Positions 8,636-17,675 of a DNA stretch of 64,000 nt are shown piece by piece. The notes below the pieces were generated by a model. It was not told where the DNA came from. It did not search any database and saw only the letters and a program-made list of their open reading frames with translations. Numbering within the stretch: the stretch's first letter is position 1; every line of letters begins with the position of its first letter. A program made the translations under genes and the position numbers. Source of the DNA: Actinoplanes couchii. Lineage in GTDB: Bacteria; Actinomycetota; Actinomycetes; Mycobacteriales; Micromonosporaceae. The stretch spans positions 186,001-250,000 of the forward strand of contig NZ_BOMG01000044.1 of assembly GCF_016862075.1 (NCBI RefSeq). The letters run 5' to 3'.

Positions 8636-9532
8636 ATGACCTACCCCCCTCCGCCCGGCCAGCCCGGATACCCGAACCAGGGTGATCCGAATCAGCCATA
8701 CCAGCCGCCTTACGGCCAGCCGCAGCAGCCGCAGTACGGCCAGCCGCAGTCGCCCGCGCCGCAGTTCGGCGCCCCGCAGCCCCCGCCGTACGGTCAGCCG
8801 CAGCCGCCGCAGTTCGGTGGACCGCAGCCGCCGCAGCCGCCGCAGCCGCCCCAGTTCGGCGGGCCGCCGCCACCCCAGCCGCCGCAGTTCGGCGGGCCGC
8901 AGCAGCCGCCGTTCGGCCAGCCCGGCTTCCCACCGCCGCCCGGTTTCCCGCAGCCGCCGGCGAAGAAGTCCAAGGCCGTCCCGATCGTGCTGATCTCGCT
9001 GGCGATCGTGCTGGTCCTGTGTGTCGGCGGCACCACCGTCTTCTACCTGATCGGCAAGAACGCCGAGGACGCCGCCGCCAAGATCTCCATCGCCGAGCCG
9101 GCCACGCTGGGCGGCCTGGCGAAACTGAACAGCGCCGAGTTCGAGGAGATCACCGCGGACATGGAGAAGGAGCTGGCCCAGTACCCGGGGGCGGAGAGCT
9201 CCTTCGGCGCCATCTACGGCTCCCCCGAGGACAAGAACATGGTCGCCGCCCTGGCCACCAAGGCGACGATCGCCGACCCGCAGAAGGAACTGGACGCCTC
9301 GTTCACCACGTTCGGCCAGAGCTCGAAGGTGAACGGCATCGTCGACGTCGGCACCGGCACCCTCGGTGGCGTCGCTCAGTGCGGCACCAGCGCGATCTCC
9401 GGCATCGACGTGGCGATCTGCGGCTGGGCCGACGAGGGCAGCGTCGGCATGATCATGTACTTCTTCAAGACCGCCGCCGACATCAAGGACGAGTTCCCGG
9501 ACCGGCGCGCCGAGATCGAGACGAAGAGCTGA
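8636..9532 (+). CDS. Pro/Gln-rich single-pass membrane protein
   Basis: A 298-residue protein not assigned to a named family. Residues 1-110 are a low-complexity cytoplasmic tail dominated by Pro, Gln, Gly, Tyr and Phe with repeated QFGGPQPP and YGQPQ units. Residues 116-139 form one transmembrane helix preceded by the basic stop PAKKSK. The remaining 155 residues are predicted outside and contain two cysteines (QCGTSAISG, AICGWADEG) that could form a disulfide. The extracytoplasmic part has no motif I recognise. The ATG at 8636 has a GGAGCG site. Proline-rich tail plus anchor plus exported domain is common among actinobacterial envelope proteins, but the function is unknown. Confidence 0.7.
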   Translation: MTYPPPPGQPGYPNQGDPNQPYQPPYGQPQQPQYGQPQSPAPQFGAPQPPPYGQPQPPQFGGPQPPQPPQPPQFGGPPPPQPPQFGGPQQPPFGQPGFPPPPGFPQPPAKKSKAVPIVLISLAIVLVLCVGGTTVFYLIGKNAEDAAAKISIAEPATLGGLAKLNSAEFEEITADMEKELAQYPGAESSFGAIYGSPEDKNMVAALATKATIADPQKELDASFTTFGQSSKVNGIVDVGTGTLGGVAQCGTSAISGIDVAICGWADEGSVGMIMYFFKTAADIKDEFPDRRAEIETKS

Positions 9533-9548
9533 TCCAGCGCTGACAGGG

Positions 9549-9577
9549 ACGGGCCGGCGCCTCGTGTGCCGGCCCGT
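9549..9577. terminator. Bidirectional terminator between convergent genes
   Basis: The perfect 10-bp arms ACGGGCCGGC and GCCGGCCCGT close a 9-nt loop and are followed by TTCT. The hairpin fills the 47-bp gap between the stop of the Pro/Gln-rich protein and the stop of the histidine kinase. Confidence 0.75.
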
Positions 9578-9579
9578 TC

Positions 9580-10785
9580 TCAGGTCCGGACCCGCGGGAC
9601 GCTGGCGGTCGCCGCCACCACCGGGGTGGTGTCCGCGGCCGGCAGGGACACGGTGACCTCCAGGCCGCCGCCCACCTGGGCCACCGCCGAGACGGTGCCG
9701 CCGTGTGCGTCGCAGACCGCCCGCACGATGGAGAGCCCCAGCCCCGACCCGCGGGATCCGGTCCGTTCCCAGCCGCCGCGCTGGAACGGCTCGAACAGCC
9801 CGGGGACGTCGGCCGGCTCCACCTCGTAACCGGTGTTGCCGACGATCAGCAGGGACCGTCCGTCCACCGACTCGGTGCGCAGCCACAGCCGGCCCAGCAG
9901 GTGGTTGTAGCGGATCGCGTTCTCGATCAGGTTGCCGGCCAGCCGGTCCAGCAGGCTCGGATCGCCGACCACCGGGGCCGGGGACAGGTCCTTGGTGACA
10001 TCCAGTTTCAGCCGCTCGGCCTCGGCCTTCACCGCGGACAGCGCGTTGTGGACGCTCATCGACAGGTCGGCCGGCATCTTGCGGACCAGCCGCCGCCCGG
10101 ACTGCGCCTCGGACCGGGCCAGCACCAGCAGCGCGTCGACCAGCCCGTTGGCCCGTTCGGAGGCGTTGCGGACCACCTTGGCCATCCGCCGGTACTCGGC
10201 GACGTCGGCCTCGTCGTCGCTGAGCGTCACGTCGATCTCGGTGCGCATCACCGCGAGCGGGGTACGCAGCTCGTGCGACGCGTTGGCCACGAACCGTTTC
10301 TGCGACTCGAAGGCGGCGGTCAGCCGGTCCAGCATGGCGTCGAAGGTGCGGGCCAGCTCGGCCACCTCGTCGTCCCCGCCCGAGTACCGGATCCGCTGGT
10401 CCAGGGTCTGTTCACCGAGCCGCTGCGCGGTCTGGGTGACGTAGTGCAGCGGCCGCAGCGCCCGCCCGGCCATCAGGTAGGCCAGCGCCACCCCGATGAT
10501 CCCGACCGCGATCAGCGCGCTGAACCCTTTGATCAGCAGCTCCCGGGAGGCCTGGGCGACCATCTCGGCCTGCCAGACCAGCGCCTCCTTGGTGGTGCCG
10601 TCGGCCAGGGTCACGGTGGACCCGGCGCGCAGCTCGTCGACCGGATGCAGCGACTCGCTGACCAGCAGCCAGGCCAGCAGCACCAGCACCACTCCGGCGC
10701 CGACCAGCAGGATGCCGTTGAGCAGGGTGAGCCGCAGCCGCAGGGTGGGCCGCATCCGCCGTTTGACCCCCGGGTAGAGCGTCAC
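9580..10785 (-). CDS. Two-component sensor histidine kinase
   Basis: A 401-residue inner-membrane kinase. It has transmembrane helices at about residues 18-42 and 84-107 flanking a short external loop of only about 40 residues. A HAMP domain (108-160), a HisKA domain with phospho-acceptor His171 in NASHELRTPL, and an ATPase domain with LIENAIRYN and GLGLSIVRAVCDAHGG follow. The GTG start at 10785 overlaps the regulator stop (GTGA), so the pair is translationally coupled. The small sensor loop suggests that the stimulus reaches it through a partner protein; the three propeller proteins encoded just upstream are obvious candidates. The signal itself is unknown. Confidence 0.9.
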   Translation of the reverse strand: MTLYPGVKRRMRPTLRLRLTLLNGILLVGAGVVLVLLAWLLVSESLHPVDELRAGSTVTLADGTTKEALVWQAEMVAQASRELLIKGFSALIAVGIIGVALAYLMAGRALRPLHYVTQTAQRLGEQTLDQRIRYSGGDDEVAELARTFDAMLDRLTAAFESQKRFVANASHELRTPLAVMRTEIDVTLSDDEADVAEYRRMAKVVRNASERANGLVDALLVLARSEAQSGRRLVRKMPADLSMSVHNALSAVKAEAERLKLDVTKDLSPAPVVGDPSLLDRLAGNLIENAIRYNHLLGRLWLRTESVDGRSLLIVGNTGYEVEPADVPGLFEPFQRGGWERTGSRGSGLGLSIVRAVCDAHGGTVSAVAQVGGGLEVTVSLPAADTTPVVAATASVPRVRT

Positions 10786-11456
10786 GAGGCCACGACCGGG
10801 TCGGGAATCCGGTATCCGGCCCCCACCACGGTCTCGACCAGCGGTGGGTCGCCCAGCTTCTTGCGCAGGGTGTTGATGGTGACCCGGACGGTCGTGGTGA
10901 ACGGATCGGTGTTCGCGTCCCACACCCGGTCCAGCAGCTCCTCGGTGGAGACCACCCCGCCCTTGGCCTTGAGCAGCTCCTCCAGGACGCCGAACTCCTT
11001 GTTGGTCAGCTCCAGCGCGACACCGCCCCGGGTCACCACCCGACGGGACTGGTCCAGCGCCAGGTCGCCGACGGTGAGCACGGGTGGCGCGGCCGGGGTG
11101 GCGCGACGGCCCAGCGCCTGGACCCGGGCCACCAGCTCCTTGAAGTCGAACGGTTTCGGCAGGTAGTCGTCGGCGCCCAGCTCCAGGCCCTCGACCTTCT
11201 CCTCCACCGAGGCGCTGGCGGTCAGCATCAGCACCCGGGTCAGGGCGCCGGACGCGACCAGGGCCGCGCAGATGTCGTCGCCGTGCATGCCGGGCAGGTC
11301 GCGGTCGAGGACGACCACGTCGTACCGGGTCACGTAGGCCATCTCGTGGCCTATCGACCCGTCGTAGGCGACATCCACCGCCATGCCCTTGCGGCGCAGC
11401 CCACGCACGATCGCGTCGGCCATGTCCCGCTCGTCCTCCACCACCAGCACACGCAC
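10782..11456 (-). CDS. OmpR-family response regulator
   Basis: A 224-residue DNA-binding regulator paired with the downstream kinase. The receiver domain carries the acidic pair in VVEDERD, the phospho-acceptor Asp51 in VVLDRDLPGMHG, and the Lys in YLPKPFDFKEL. The C-terminal winged helix ends with VRVTINTLRKKLGDPPLVETVVGAGYR-type residues. The GTG at 11456 is preferred because GGAGG (11462-11466) lies 5 nt upstream. An ATG at 11468 overlaps that site and is less likely. The gene starts 36 bp after the third propeller gene, so it is probably in the same transcript. Confidence 0.9.
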   Translation of the reverse strand: MRVLVVEDERDMADAIVRGLRRKGMAVDVAYDGSIGHEMAYVTRYDVVVLDRDLPGMHGDDICAALVASGALTRVLMLTASASVEEKVEGLELGADDYLPKPFDFKELVARVQALGRRATPAAPPVLTVGDLALDQSRRVVTRGGVALELTNKEFGVLEELLKAKGGVVSTEELLDRVWDANTDPFTTTVRVTINTLRKKLGDPPLVETVVGAGYRIPDPVVAS

Positions 11457-11492
11457 CGCTGCCTCCATGAACCGCTGTAGCCGCAGACTACG

Positions 11493-12836
11493 TCAGAGTC
11501 GCCACACCCCCACCGACGAGTCGAGACGCCGGCAGACCAGCGCCCCGGACTCGAACGTGCAGTCCCCGGCGATCTCGTCGGCCGCCCCGAGCACCCGGAC
11601 CTGCCCGGTGGCCAGGTCGAGAACCCCGTACCGCATCTGGTATCCCGGCGTCCGGACCAGGTAGACCCACGCCGTGTCCGGTTCCGGGCCCGGGCCGCCG
11701 CTGCGCCAGCCGCCGGGCACGGCGACGGACCTGCCGGTCGCCGTGTCCAGCACGGACAGCTTCGCGTCGACCGGATCGCCGTCGCTGATCAACAGGTGGC
11801 CGCCGACCGGCTGGCTGAGCCCCCACACCTGGCTCTCCGCCACGCTCCACAGTTCCCGGCCGGTGGCCGGATCGACCCCGGTCAGCTGCCCGGGCCTCTC
11901 GATCAGGCAGATCACCGCACGGCACGCGGCCGGGGAGCTGTTCTCCGGCAGACCCGGCGCTCCCCGCCGCCAGCGTTCGCCGAGATCGTCGTCGCCGTAC
12001 GCGATCGTCCCGGTGCTCGGGTGCCCGGCCAGCAGCAGACCGCCCGCCGACCAGAACTGGGTGTCCTTGTCCACCGGGATCGTGGTCCGCACCGATCCGG
12101 CGAGCCGCCCGTCCGCGGTGTCCCGGGCCTCGATCACCCCGTCCGGCCGCAGGGTGTAGATCCGGGCCGGGTAGGCGGCCGGATCCCCGGCGCCACGCAG
12201 CGTGAGGTGCCCGCCGGCGGGTTGCGCCACCTGCCAGCGGATCGCACCGGTCCGGGTGTCCACCCCGAGCCAGTCCTGCCGGACCGGTTCGGCGGTGGTG
12301 TCCCGGAAGGCGAGCACGGTGCCCCGGTCCGGCGAGACCGCGTAGAAGAACGCCTGCCGTTCCCACACCGGCGTCGCGGAGCCCGGCCGGACCGCGGCCA
12401 CCGCGTTCCCACCGGTGAAATTGCCCTGGTAGCTGTAGAGCAGGATGTCGCCGACCCCGTCGCCGACGTAGCTGATGTCGCCGTCCACCACGGTGGTCCA
12501 GGAGTTCGCCGGGGTCAGGCCGGGCAGGGTGTAGGAGCGGACCGGGTAACGCATCAGACGGCGGCTCCGGGGTGTGCCCTCGGCCTCCTCCCCCGGCCCG
12601 ATCACGTGCACCCGGCCGCCGGACACCCGCACCGAGTCACGCAACGTGACCGCCAGGGTGAGCGGCTCGGGCGGTGCGGGCGGGGGCGGGACGGCACCGC
12701 CGAGCGCGACGGTCAGGGCCACCGTGAGCGGGGTCAGGATCCAGCGGTGCCGCGGCGAGCCCGGTGGCCGCACCGGCTCGGTGTCCCCCGGGTCGTCGGG
12801 CGGAACCTCACCGAGGTCGATCACGGCTTCGCGCAC
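11493..12836 (-). CDS. Membrane-anchored PQQ-like beta-propeller protein (paralogue 3)
   Basis: A 447-residue protein. A short cytoplasmic tail with VIDLG is followed by a transmembrane helix at about residues 32-49, a Pro-rich linker, and a large exported domain with repeated blade motifs such as VDPATGRELWSV and DTRTGAIRWQV, which resemble PQQ-enzyme-type propeller repeats. It shares the Cys-X4-Cys (CRAVIC) and Cys-X8-Cys (CTFESGALVC) pairs and the Trp-containing C-terminus (GVWRL) with the two genes upstream. No PQQ-dependent catalytic residues are obvious, so a binding or scaffolding role is more likely than dehydrogenase activity. The GTG start lies 24 bp after the preceding paralogue. 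Confidence 0.78.
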   Translation of the reverse strand: MREAVIDLGEVPPDDPGDTEPVRPPGSPRHRWILTPLTVALTVALGGAVPPPPAPPEPLTLAVTLRDSVRVSGGRVHVIGPGEEAEGTPRSRRLMRYPVRSYTLPGLTPANSWTTVVDGDISYVGDGVGDILLYSYQGNFTGGNAVAAVRPGSATPVWERQAFFYAVSPDRGTVLAFRDTTAEPVRQDWLGVDTRTGAIRWQVAQPAGGHLTLRGAGDPAAYPARIYTLRPDGVIEARDTADGRLAGSVRTTIPVDKDTQFWSAGGLLLAGHPSTGTIAYGDDDLGERWRRGAPGLPENSSPAACRAVICLIERPGQLTGVDPATGRELWSVAESQVWGLSQPVGGHLLISDGDPVDAKLSVLDTATGRSVAVPGGWRSGGPGPEPDTAWVYLVRTPGYQMRYGVLDLATGQVRVLGAADEIAGDCTFESGALVCRRLDSSVGVWRL

Positions 12837-12860
12837 GACCTCATTGTCCCGCCGCCGGGC

Positions 12861-14252
12861 TCACACGCGGTATGCCCAGATCCGCAGTCCCTGCACGGCC
12901 CGGCAGACCACGTACCGGTCGTCGGCCGCGCACTCCTGCCCGTCGAGTTCGGCCCCGCCCAGCAGCCGCACCACGGGATCCCCGGCCGGGCCCGCGGCAC
13001 CGAACGGATCCCCGGCCGATCCGGCGGCGCCGGACGGACCCCCGGCCAGGACGACTCCGAACGCCCGGCCGTCGCGGCGCAGCACCAGCCGGTCGGCGGC
13101 GAAGCTCTCCACCAGGTCCGTCCAGCCGGTCAGCTCGGTACGGGGGTCGCCGGTCGCCGGATCCAGCAACCGTGCCGGGGCGCCGGTGGACGGATCGATG
13201 TCCACCACCCACCCGGCCCGGACCTCCAGGTCGGCCGGGTGGTCCAGACCCCAGAGCGGCTGCCCGGTCCGCGGGTCCAGCACCACCGTCGCGTCCCGGC
13301 TCCCGGCGCAGAGCAGCCCGGCGCAGGACGGCGGATCCATCTCGGTGTGCAGGTCCCGGGTCCAGAGCAGGTCGAGGGTCCGGGTGTCGTACCCGGCCTG
13401 CACACCGGCCTCCTCGTACCCGATCACCGCCACCGGACCGACCACGCTGCTGCTGGCCGGCCCGGCACCGGAGCGCTGCGGCAGCTCGGTCTCACGCAGC
13501 GCGGCGCCGGTCCGGGCGTCGTGCAGGGTGAGCCGGTCCGAGGCGGTGATCAGCACCGCGGGGCGGTCACCGGGGACCGGGTCGGCGGTGACCGAGCCGG
13601 CCTGGGTGGCGGTCCACAGCACCGCGCCGGTGGCCAGGTCGATCCCGCGCACCTCGGTCCGGATCGGCGGCTCGGTGTGCGGCTGCCCGTCGGCCGAGAA
13701 GTAGAGCCGCCCCGGTGCGCCGGACTCCTGGTCGTAGTCGGTGCCGGGCCGGAAGATCCGCTCCACCATCACGCCGAGGTCGCCGCCGGCCGCGGCGATC
13801 CGGGCCCCGAAGATCCACCGGGGCCGGCCGGTGGCGCTCTCCAGCGCCGCCGTCGTCATCCCCGCGGTGGCCAGCACCAGGTCGCCGCGCTGCCGGACGG
13901 TGACCGGGATCGGGACGCTCGCGTCGACGGCCGGGTCGTGCGGCAGTTCGGCGCTCCACAGCCGGGCCGGCGCCGGTTGCAGCGTCCAGGCGGTCAGCAC
14001 ACGCCGGCCGCCGACCGGCGCGACGGTGAACAGCCGGCCGCCGGCGAGCTGGATGGGTGTCTCCAGACCGGCGGTGGGCGGGAGCACACCCAGGTGCCGC
14101 CAGATCGTGCCGGACGGCGGGGCCGCGCCGCCGAGCAGCACCACCAGGGCCAGCGCGAGCAGCAGCCCGGCCGGGCGGTAGCGGTGCGGAGGCGGGCCGG
14201 GCGCGGCGACCGGATCGAGCGGGGCGTCACGGTCCAGCTCGATCAGTGTCAC
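12861..14252 (-). CDS. Membrane-anchored PQQ-like beta-propeller protein (paralogue 2)
   Basis: A 463-residue paralogue of the flanking genes. The cytoplasmic tail starts VTLIELDRD, a transmembrane helix spans about residues 27-43, and the exported domain carries blade signatures such as DARTGAALRETEL, DPRTGQPLWGLD and DLATGAVLWTA. The paired cysteines CAGLLC and CAADDRYVVC match those of its neighbours, and the protein ends LRIWAYRV. The GTG at 14252 has GGGAGG 7 nt upstream and lies 23 bp after the first paralogue's stop; an in-frame start further upstream would overlap that gene without a ribosome site. A PAG-type repeat near residue 410 (GDPFGAAGPAGDP) is low-complexity. Ligand unknown. 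Confidence 0.78.
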   Translation of the reverse strand: MTLIELDRDAPLDPVAAPGPPPHRYRPAGLLLALALVVLLGGAAPPSGTIWRHLGVLPPTAGLETPIQLAGGRLFTVAPVGGRRVLTAWTLQPAPARLWSAELPHDPAVDASVPIPVTVRQRGDLVLATAGMTTAALESATGRPRWIFGARIAAAGGDLGVMVERIFRPGTDYDQESGAPGRLYFSADGQPHTEPPIRTEVRGIDLATGAVLWTATQAGSVTADPVPGDRPAVLITASDRLTLHDARTGAALRETELPQRSGAGPASSSVVGPVAVIGYEEAGVQAGYDTRTLDLLWTRDLHTEMDPPSCAGLLCAGSRDATVVLDPRTGQPLWGLDHPADLEVRAGWVVDIDPSTGAPARLLDPATGDPRTELTGWTDLVESFAADRLVLRRDGRAFGVVLAGGPSGAAGSAGDPFGAAGPAGDPVVRLLGGAELDGQECAADDRYVVCRAVQGLRIWAYRV

Positions 14253-14275
14253 GGCACGGCCTCCCGGTGTCGGCG

Positions 14276-15574
14276 TCAGGACCCGGAACGGTACGCCCAG
14301 ACGTTCAGCTCGCCGTACATCGACCGGCAGATCAGCCGATCCGGAACGGTCTGGCACTCCCCCGTCCCGGTGGGCAGCTCGGCGAGCAGCCGCGGCCGGG
14401 CCGCTCCCGGGGACGCGACCGCGATCATGGTACGCGGACCGGGCGCGATCCCCCGGACGACCAGCAGACTCCCGTCGGCGGTGACCCCGGACACCGGCCG
14501 CCAGCCGGTCAGGTCGACCTGGACCTCGCCGGTCCGCGGGTGCACTATTCCGGCCGGGGAGTCCGGGCCGTCCGCGTACGCCACCAGATGCCCGCCGGTC
14601 TCCTCGACCCGGCGCCAGCCCGGCCGGTGCCAGAGCTCGTCACCGGTGGCCGGGTCGATCATCCGTACCCCGTCCAGCCCCATCACGCAGGCCAGCCGCC
14701 CGCACGCACGGATCTCCCGGAGGCTGCCGGCCGGTTTGGTCCACAGCGGCCGCAGCGTCTCCGGGTCCAGGGCCGACATCTCCACCCCGGACGGGCCCGG
14801 ATGCCGGATCAGCACCAGCCCACCGGCCACCACCGGGTTGTCCGGGTCGTAGTTGGCCGACGGCAGTTTCCGCTGGGCCAGCAGCGCGCCGGTGCCGACG
14901 TCGTAGAGCTGGGCGGTCAGGTCGGCGCCGACGAGCATCATCCGGGCCGGGGAGTCGCCGTGCGCCGGGATCCCGAGCAGCACCGCCGTCGACGGCACCC
15001 ACAGCCGCCAGCGGGTGAACCCGGTCGGCGGGTCGAGCACCTCGACCGATCGCTCCACCCGGCGGCCGGAGCCGTAGACGCTGCGCACACCGTCGACGGC
15101 GACCATCAGGCCACTGCCCGGGAACGCGATCACGTTGCGCCCGTTGTGCCAGCGCAGGCCGCCGTTGCTGACCGAGAGGGCGGTGGTGCCCGGCTCGGAC
15201 CGGCCGGGTGACCAGGGGCGCAGCAGGAGCACCCCGCCGCCGGTGCGCAGCCGGTAGACCGGAATCTCCTGGTCCACCCGCCACTCGCGGGCGCCGGACT
15301 CCAGGTCGTAGGCGCTCAGCTCACCGGCGGTCTGGACCAGCAGCCGGTCGCCGCTGGTCGTGAACGGGTCGCCGGGCCCGATCGGCAGCCGCAGCAGGGC
15401 GCTGAGCGGCGGGCCGGGCGGCGGCGCCGAGCCGGTGACGGAGAACAGCAACAGCACGGCCAGGAGGGCCGGCCCGAACCAGGGCGACGTGGTGCGCCGC
15501 CCCGGCCGGGCATAACTCTCCGGCTCGCCCCGGTCGAGGCCGAGGTCGATGATGACGGTGGTGTCCGCGCCCAT
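14276..15574 (-). CDS. Membrane-anchored PQQ-like beta-propeller protein (paralogue 1)
   Basis: A 432-residue protein and the first of three tandem paralogues. The N-terminal tail contains VIIDLG, a transmembrane helix spans about residues 31-50, and a Pro-rich linker leads to an exported domain with blade motifs YDLESGAREWRVD, DPATGDELWHRPGW and HPRTGEVQVDL. The conserved cysteine pairs are CGRLAC and CQTVPDRLIC, and the C-terminus is ELNVWAYRSGS. The ATG at 15574 begins 40 bp after dxs in the same direction. The set could be read from dxs or from its own promoter in that gap; no clear promoter is visible there. Confidence 0.78.
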   Translation of the reverse strand: MGADTTVIIDLGLDRGEPESYARPGRRTTSPWFGPALLAVLLLFSVTGSAPPPGPPLSALLRLPIGPGDPFTTSGDRLLVQTAGELSAYDLESGAREWRVDQEIPVYRLRTGGGVLLLRPWSPGRSEPGTTALSVSNGGLRWHNGRNVIAFPGSGLMVAVDGVRSVYGSGRRVERSVEVLDPPTGFTRWRLWVPSTAVLLGIPAHGDSPARMMLVGADLTAQLYDVGTGALLAQRKLPSANYDPDNPVVAGGLVLIRHPGPSGVEMSALDPETLRPLWTKPAGSLREIRACGRLACVMGLDGVRMIDPATGDELWHRPGWRRVEETGGHLVAYADGPDSPAGIVHPRTGEVQVDLTGWRPVSGVTADGSLLVVRGIAPGPRTMIAVASPGAARPRLLAELPTGTGECQTVPDRLICRSMYGELNVWAYRSGS

Positions 15575-15614
15575 CCGTCAAAAGTAACGGTTGAGTAACG
15601 AACTGCCCAGTGGG

Positions 15615-17525
15615 TCAGACGTGAAGCTCGCCGGGCTCCAGCTTCGACACCGTCGCGGTGACCTCGCGGGCCACATCCTGCGCGGTCAGGCCGAGGTCGG
15701 CCAGGATCTGCGCGCGGGTGCCGTGCTGGTGGAAGCCGACCGGCACCCCGAAGTCGCGCAGCGGCGTGGTCACACCCGCGTCCCGCAGCGCGCTGGCCAC
15801 CGCGTCACCGACACCGCCGGCCCGCACACCGTCCTCGACGGTCACCACCAGACGGTGCTGCGCGGCCAGGCCGGTCAGCTCGATCGGCACCGGGCGCACC
15901 CAGCGCGGGTCGACGACCGTCACGCCGTAACCCTGCTCGGCGATCCGCTCGGCCGCGTCCAGCGCCAGGCCCGCGAACGAGCCCACCGCCACCAGCAGCA
16001 CGTCCTGCCGGTCGTCGGAGCGCAGGACGTCGATCTGGCCCACCCGGCGCAGCGCCGGGATGTCCGAGGGCACCGCGCCGGTCGGGAACCGCACGATGGT
16101 CGGGCCGTCCTCCACCGCGACCGCCTCGCGCAGCTCCTCACGCAGGGTGGCGGCATCACGCGGGGCGGCGATCCGCAGACCGGGCACCACGCCGAAGACG
16201 CTCATGTCCCACATGCCGTAGTGGCTCGGCCCGTCCGGCCCGGTGATCCCGGCCCGGTCCAGGACGAACGTCACCGGCAGGCGGTGCATCGCGACGTCGA
16301 GCAGCACCTGGTCGAAGGCCCGGTTCAGGAACGTCGCGTAGACCGCCACCACCGGGTGCAGGCCGCCCATCGCCAGGCCGGCCGCGCTGGTCGCCGCGTG
16401 CTGCTCGGCGATGCCCACGTCGTACGTCCGCTCGGGGTACTTCTTGGCCAGCGCGGCGATCCCGGTCGGCTCGGCCATCGCGGCGGTGATGCCGACCACG
16501 TCCGGGCGCTCGTCGGCGATCGCGACCAGCTCCTCGGCGAAGACCTTGGTCCACTTCAGCGCGGAGGACGGCACCATCTTGCCGGTCTCCACGTCGAACG
16601 CGCTGGGGCTGTGCCAGCAGTCCGCCTCGTCGGTCTCGGCGGGGCGGTAGCCGTAGCCCTTGCGGGTCACCGCGTGCACGATCACCGGCGCGTTGAAGCC
16701 CTTGGCCCGGCGCAGCGCCGACTCCATCGCCTGCTGGTCGTGGCCGTCGACCGGCCCGATGTACTTCAGGCCCAGGTCCTCGAACATCGGCTGCGGGCTG
16801 ACCGCGTCCTTGATGCCCCTCTTGACCGCGTGCAGCACCTCGAACACCGGCTTGCCCACCACCGGGGTCTGGCCCAGCGCGTCCTTGACCAGGTCGAGCA
16901 CCTTCTCGTAGCCCGGGTTGAGGCGCAGCGTGGAGAGGTGGTCGGCCAGGCCGCCGATGGTCGGCGCGTACGACCGGCCGTTGTCGTTGACCACGATCAC
17001 CAGACGGTTCTTCGTGGCGGCGATGTTGTTGAGCGCCTCCCAGCACATGCCGCCGGTCAGCGCGCCGTCACCGACGACCGCGACCACGTGCCGGTCCTCG
17101 CCGCGCAGCGCGAACGCCTTGGCCAGGCCGTCGGCGTAGGACAGGGCGGTGGAGGCGTGCGAGTTCTCGATCAGGTCGTGCTCGCTCTCGGCCTGGCTCG
17201 GGTAGCCGGTCAGGCCACCCCGCTGGCGGAGCAGGTCGAACCCGTCCTGCCGGCCGGTGAGCATCTTGTGCACGTACGACTGGTGGCCGGTGTCGAAGAG
17301 GATCTTGTCGCGCGGCGAGTCGAAGACCCGGTGCATCGCCAGGGTCGTCTCGACCACACCCAGGTTCGGCCCGAGATGACCGCCGGTCCGGGACACCTTG
17401 GTCACCAGGAAGTCACGGATCTCGGCCGCGAGCAGGGTCAGCTGCTCCGCGGACAGTCGCTTCAGATCACCGGGGCCGGTGATTCCGGAAAGCAGGCCGG
17501 CCGGGGTCGAGGGGGAGTCGCTCAT
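15615..17525 (-). CDS. dxs: 1-deoxy-D-xylulose-5-phosphate synthase Dxs
   Basis: A 636-residue thiamine-diphosphate enzyme that condenses pyruvate with glyceraldehyde-3-phosphate, the first step of the MEP isoprenoid pathway. Recognised motifs are DTGHQSYVHKMLTGR near residue 80, the ThDP motif GDGALTGGMCWEALNN near residue 150, GPVDGHD near 255, and the transketolase pyrimidine-domain segment DRAGITGPDGPSHYGMWD near 425. The C-terminal domain ends at a TGA at 15615-15617. The ATG at 17525 gives the usual family length. A much longer in-frame extension runs antisense to folD and is rejected. No strong ribosome site precedes the start. Confidence 0.95.
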   Translation of the reverse strand: MSDSPSTPAGLLSGITGPGDLKRLSAEQLTLLAAEIRDFLVTKVSRTGGHLGPNLGVVETTLAMHRVFDSPRDKILFDTGHQSYVHKMLTGRQDGFDLLRQRGGLTGYPSQAESEHDLIENSHASTALSYADGLAKAFALRGEDRHVVAVVGDGALTGGMCWEALNNIAATKNRLVIVVNDNGRSYAPTIGGLADHLSTLRLNPGYEKVLDLVKDALGQTPVVGKPVFEVLHAVKRGIKDAVSPQPMFEDLGLKYIGPVDGHDQQAMESALRRAKGFNAPVIVHAVTRKGYGYRPAETDEADCWHSPSAFDVETGKMVPSSALKWTKVFAEELVAIADERPDVVGITAAMAEPTGIAALAKKYPERTYDVGIAEQHAATSAAGLAMGGLHPVVAVYATFLNRAFDQVLLDVAMHRLPVTFVLDRAGITGPDGPSHYGMWDMSVFGVVPGLRIAAPRDAATLREELREAVAVEDGPTIVRFPTGAVPSDIPALRRVGQIDVLRSDDRQDVLLVAVGSFAGLALDAAERIAEQGYGVTVVDPRWVRPVPIELTGLAAQHRLVVTVEDGVRAGGVGDAVASALRDAGVTTPLRDFGVPVGFHQHGTRAQILADLGLTAQDVAREVTATVSKLEPGELHV

Positions 17526-17675
17526 GAGGCACGAGTCTATCCGTGCACCGCAGGGGCGCGACTTGAGCGAACGGACCGTCACCAATCCTCCACACAATTG
17601 GTACATCCCCCTACCCGGCGGTTCACCACCCCGAGTCGCTGCGGAATCGGGCCGTCCGGCATCCTGGACTGAACG

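Noticed and set aside
11796..14852. About 1018-codon open frame antisense to the propeller genes
   Set aside because: Translation is low-complexity Arg/Pro/Gly, and the minus strand holds three coherent paralogues with ribosome sites.
11493..15574. PQQ-dependent dehydrogenases
   Set aside because: Only propeller-blade motifs are seen; the PQQ-contacting and catalytic residues and a cytochrome domain are not evident.
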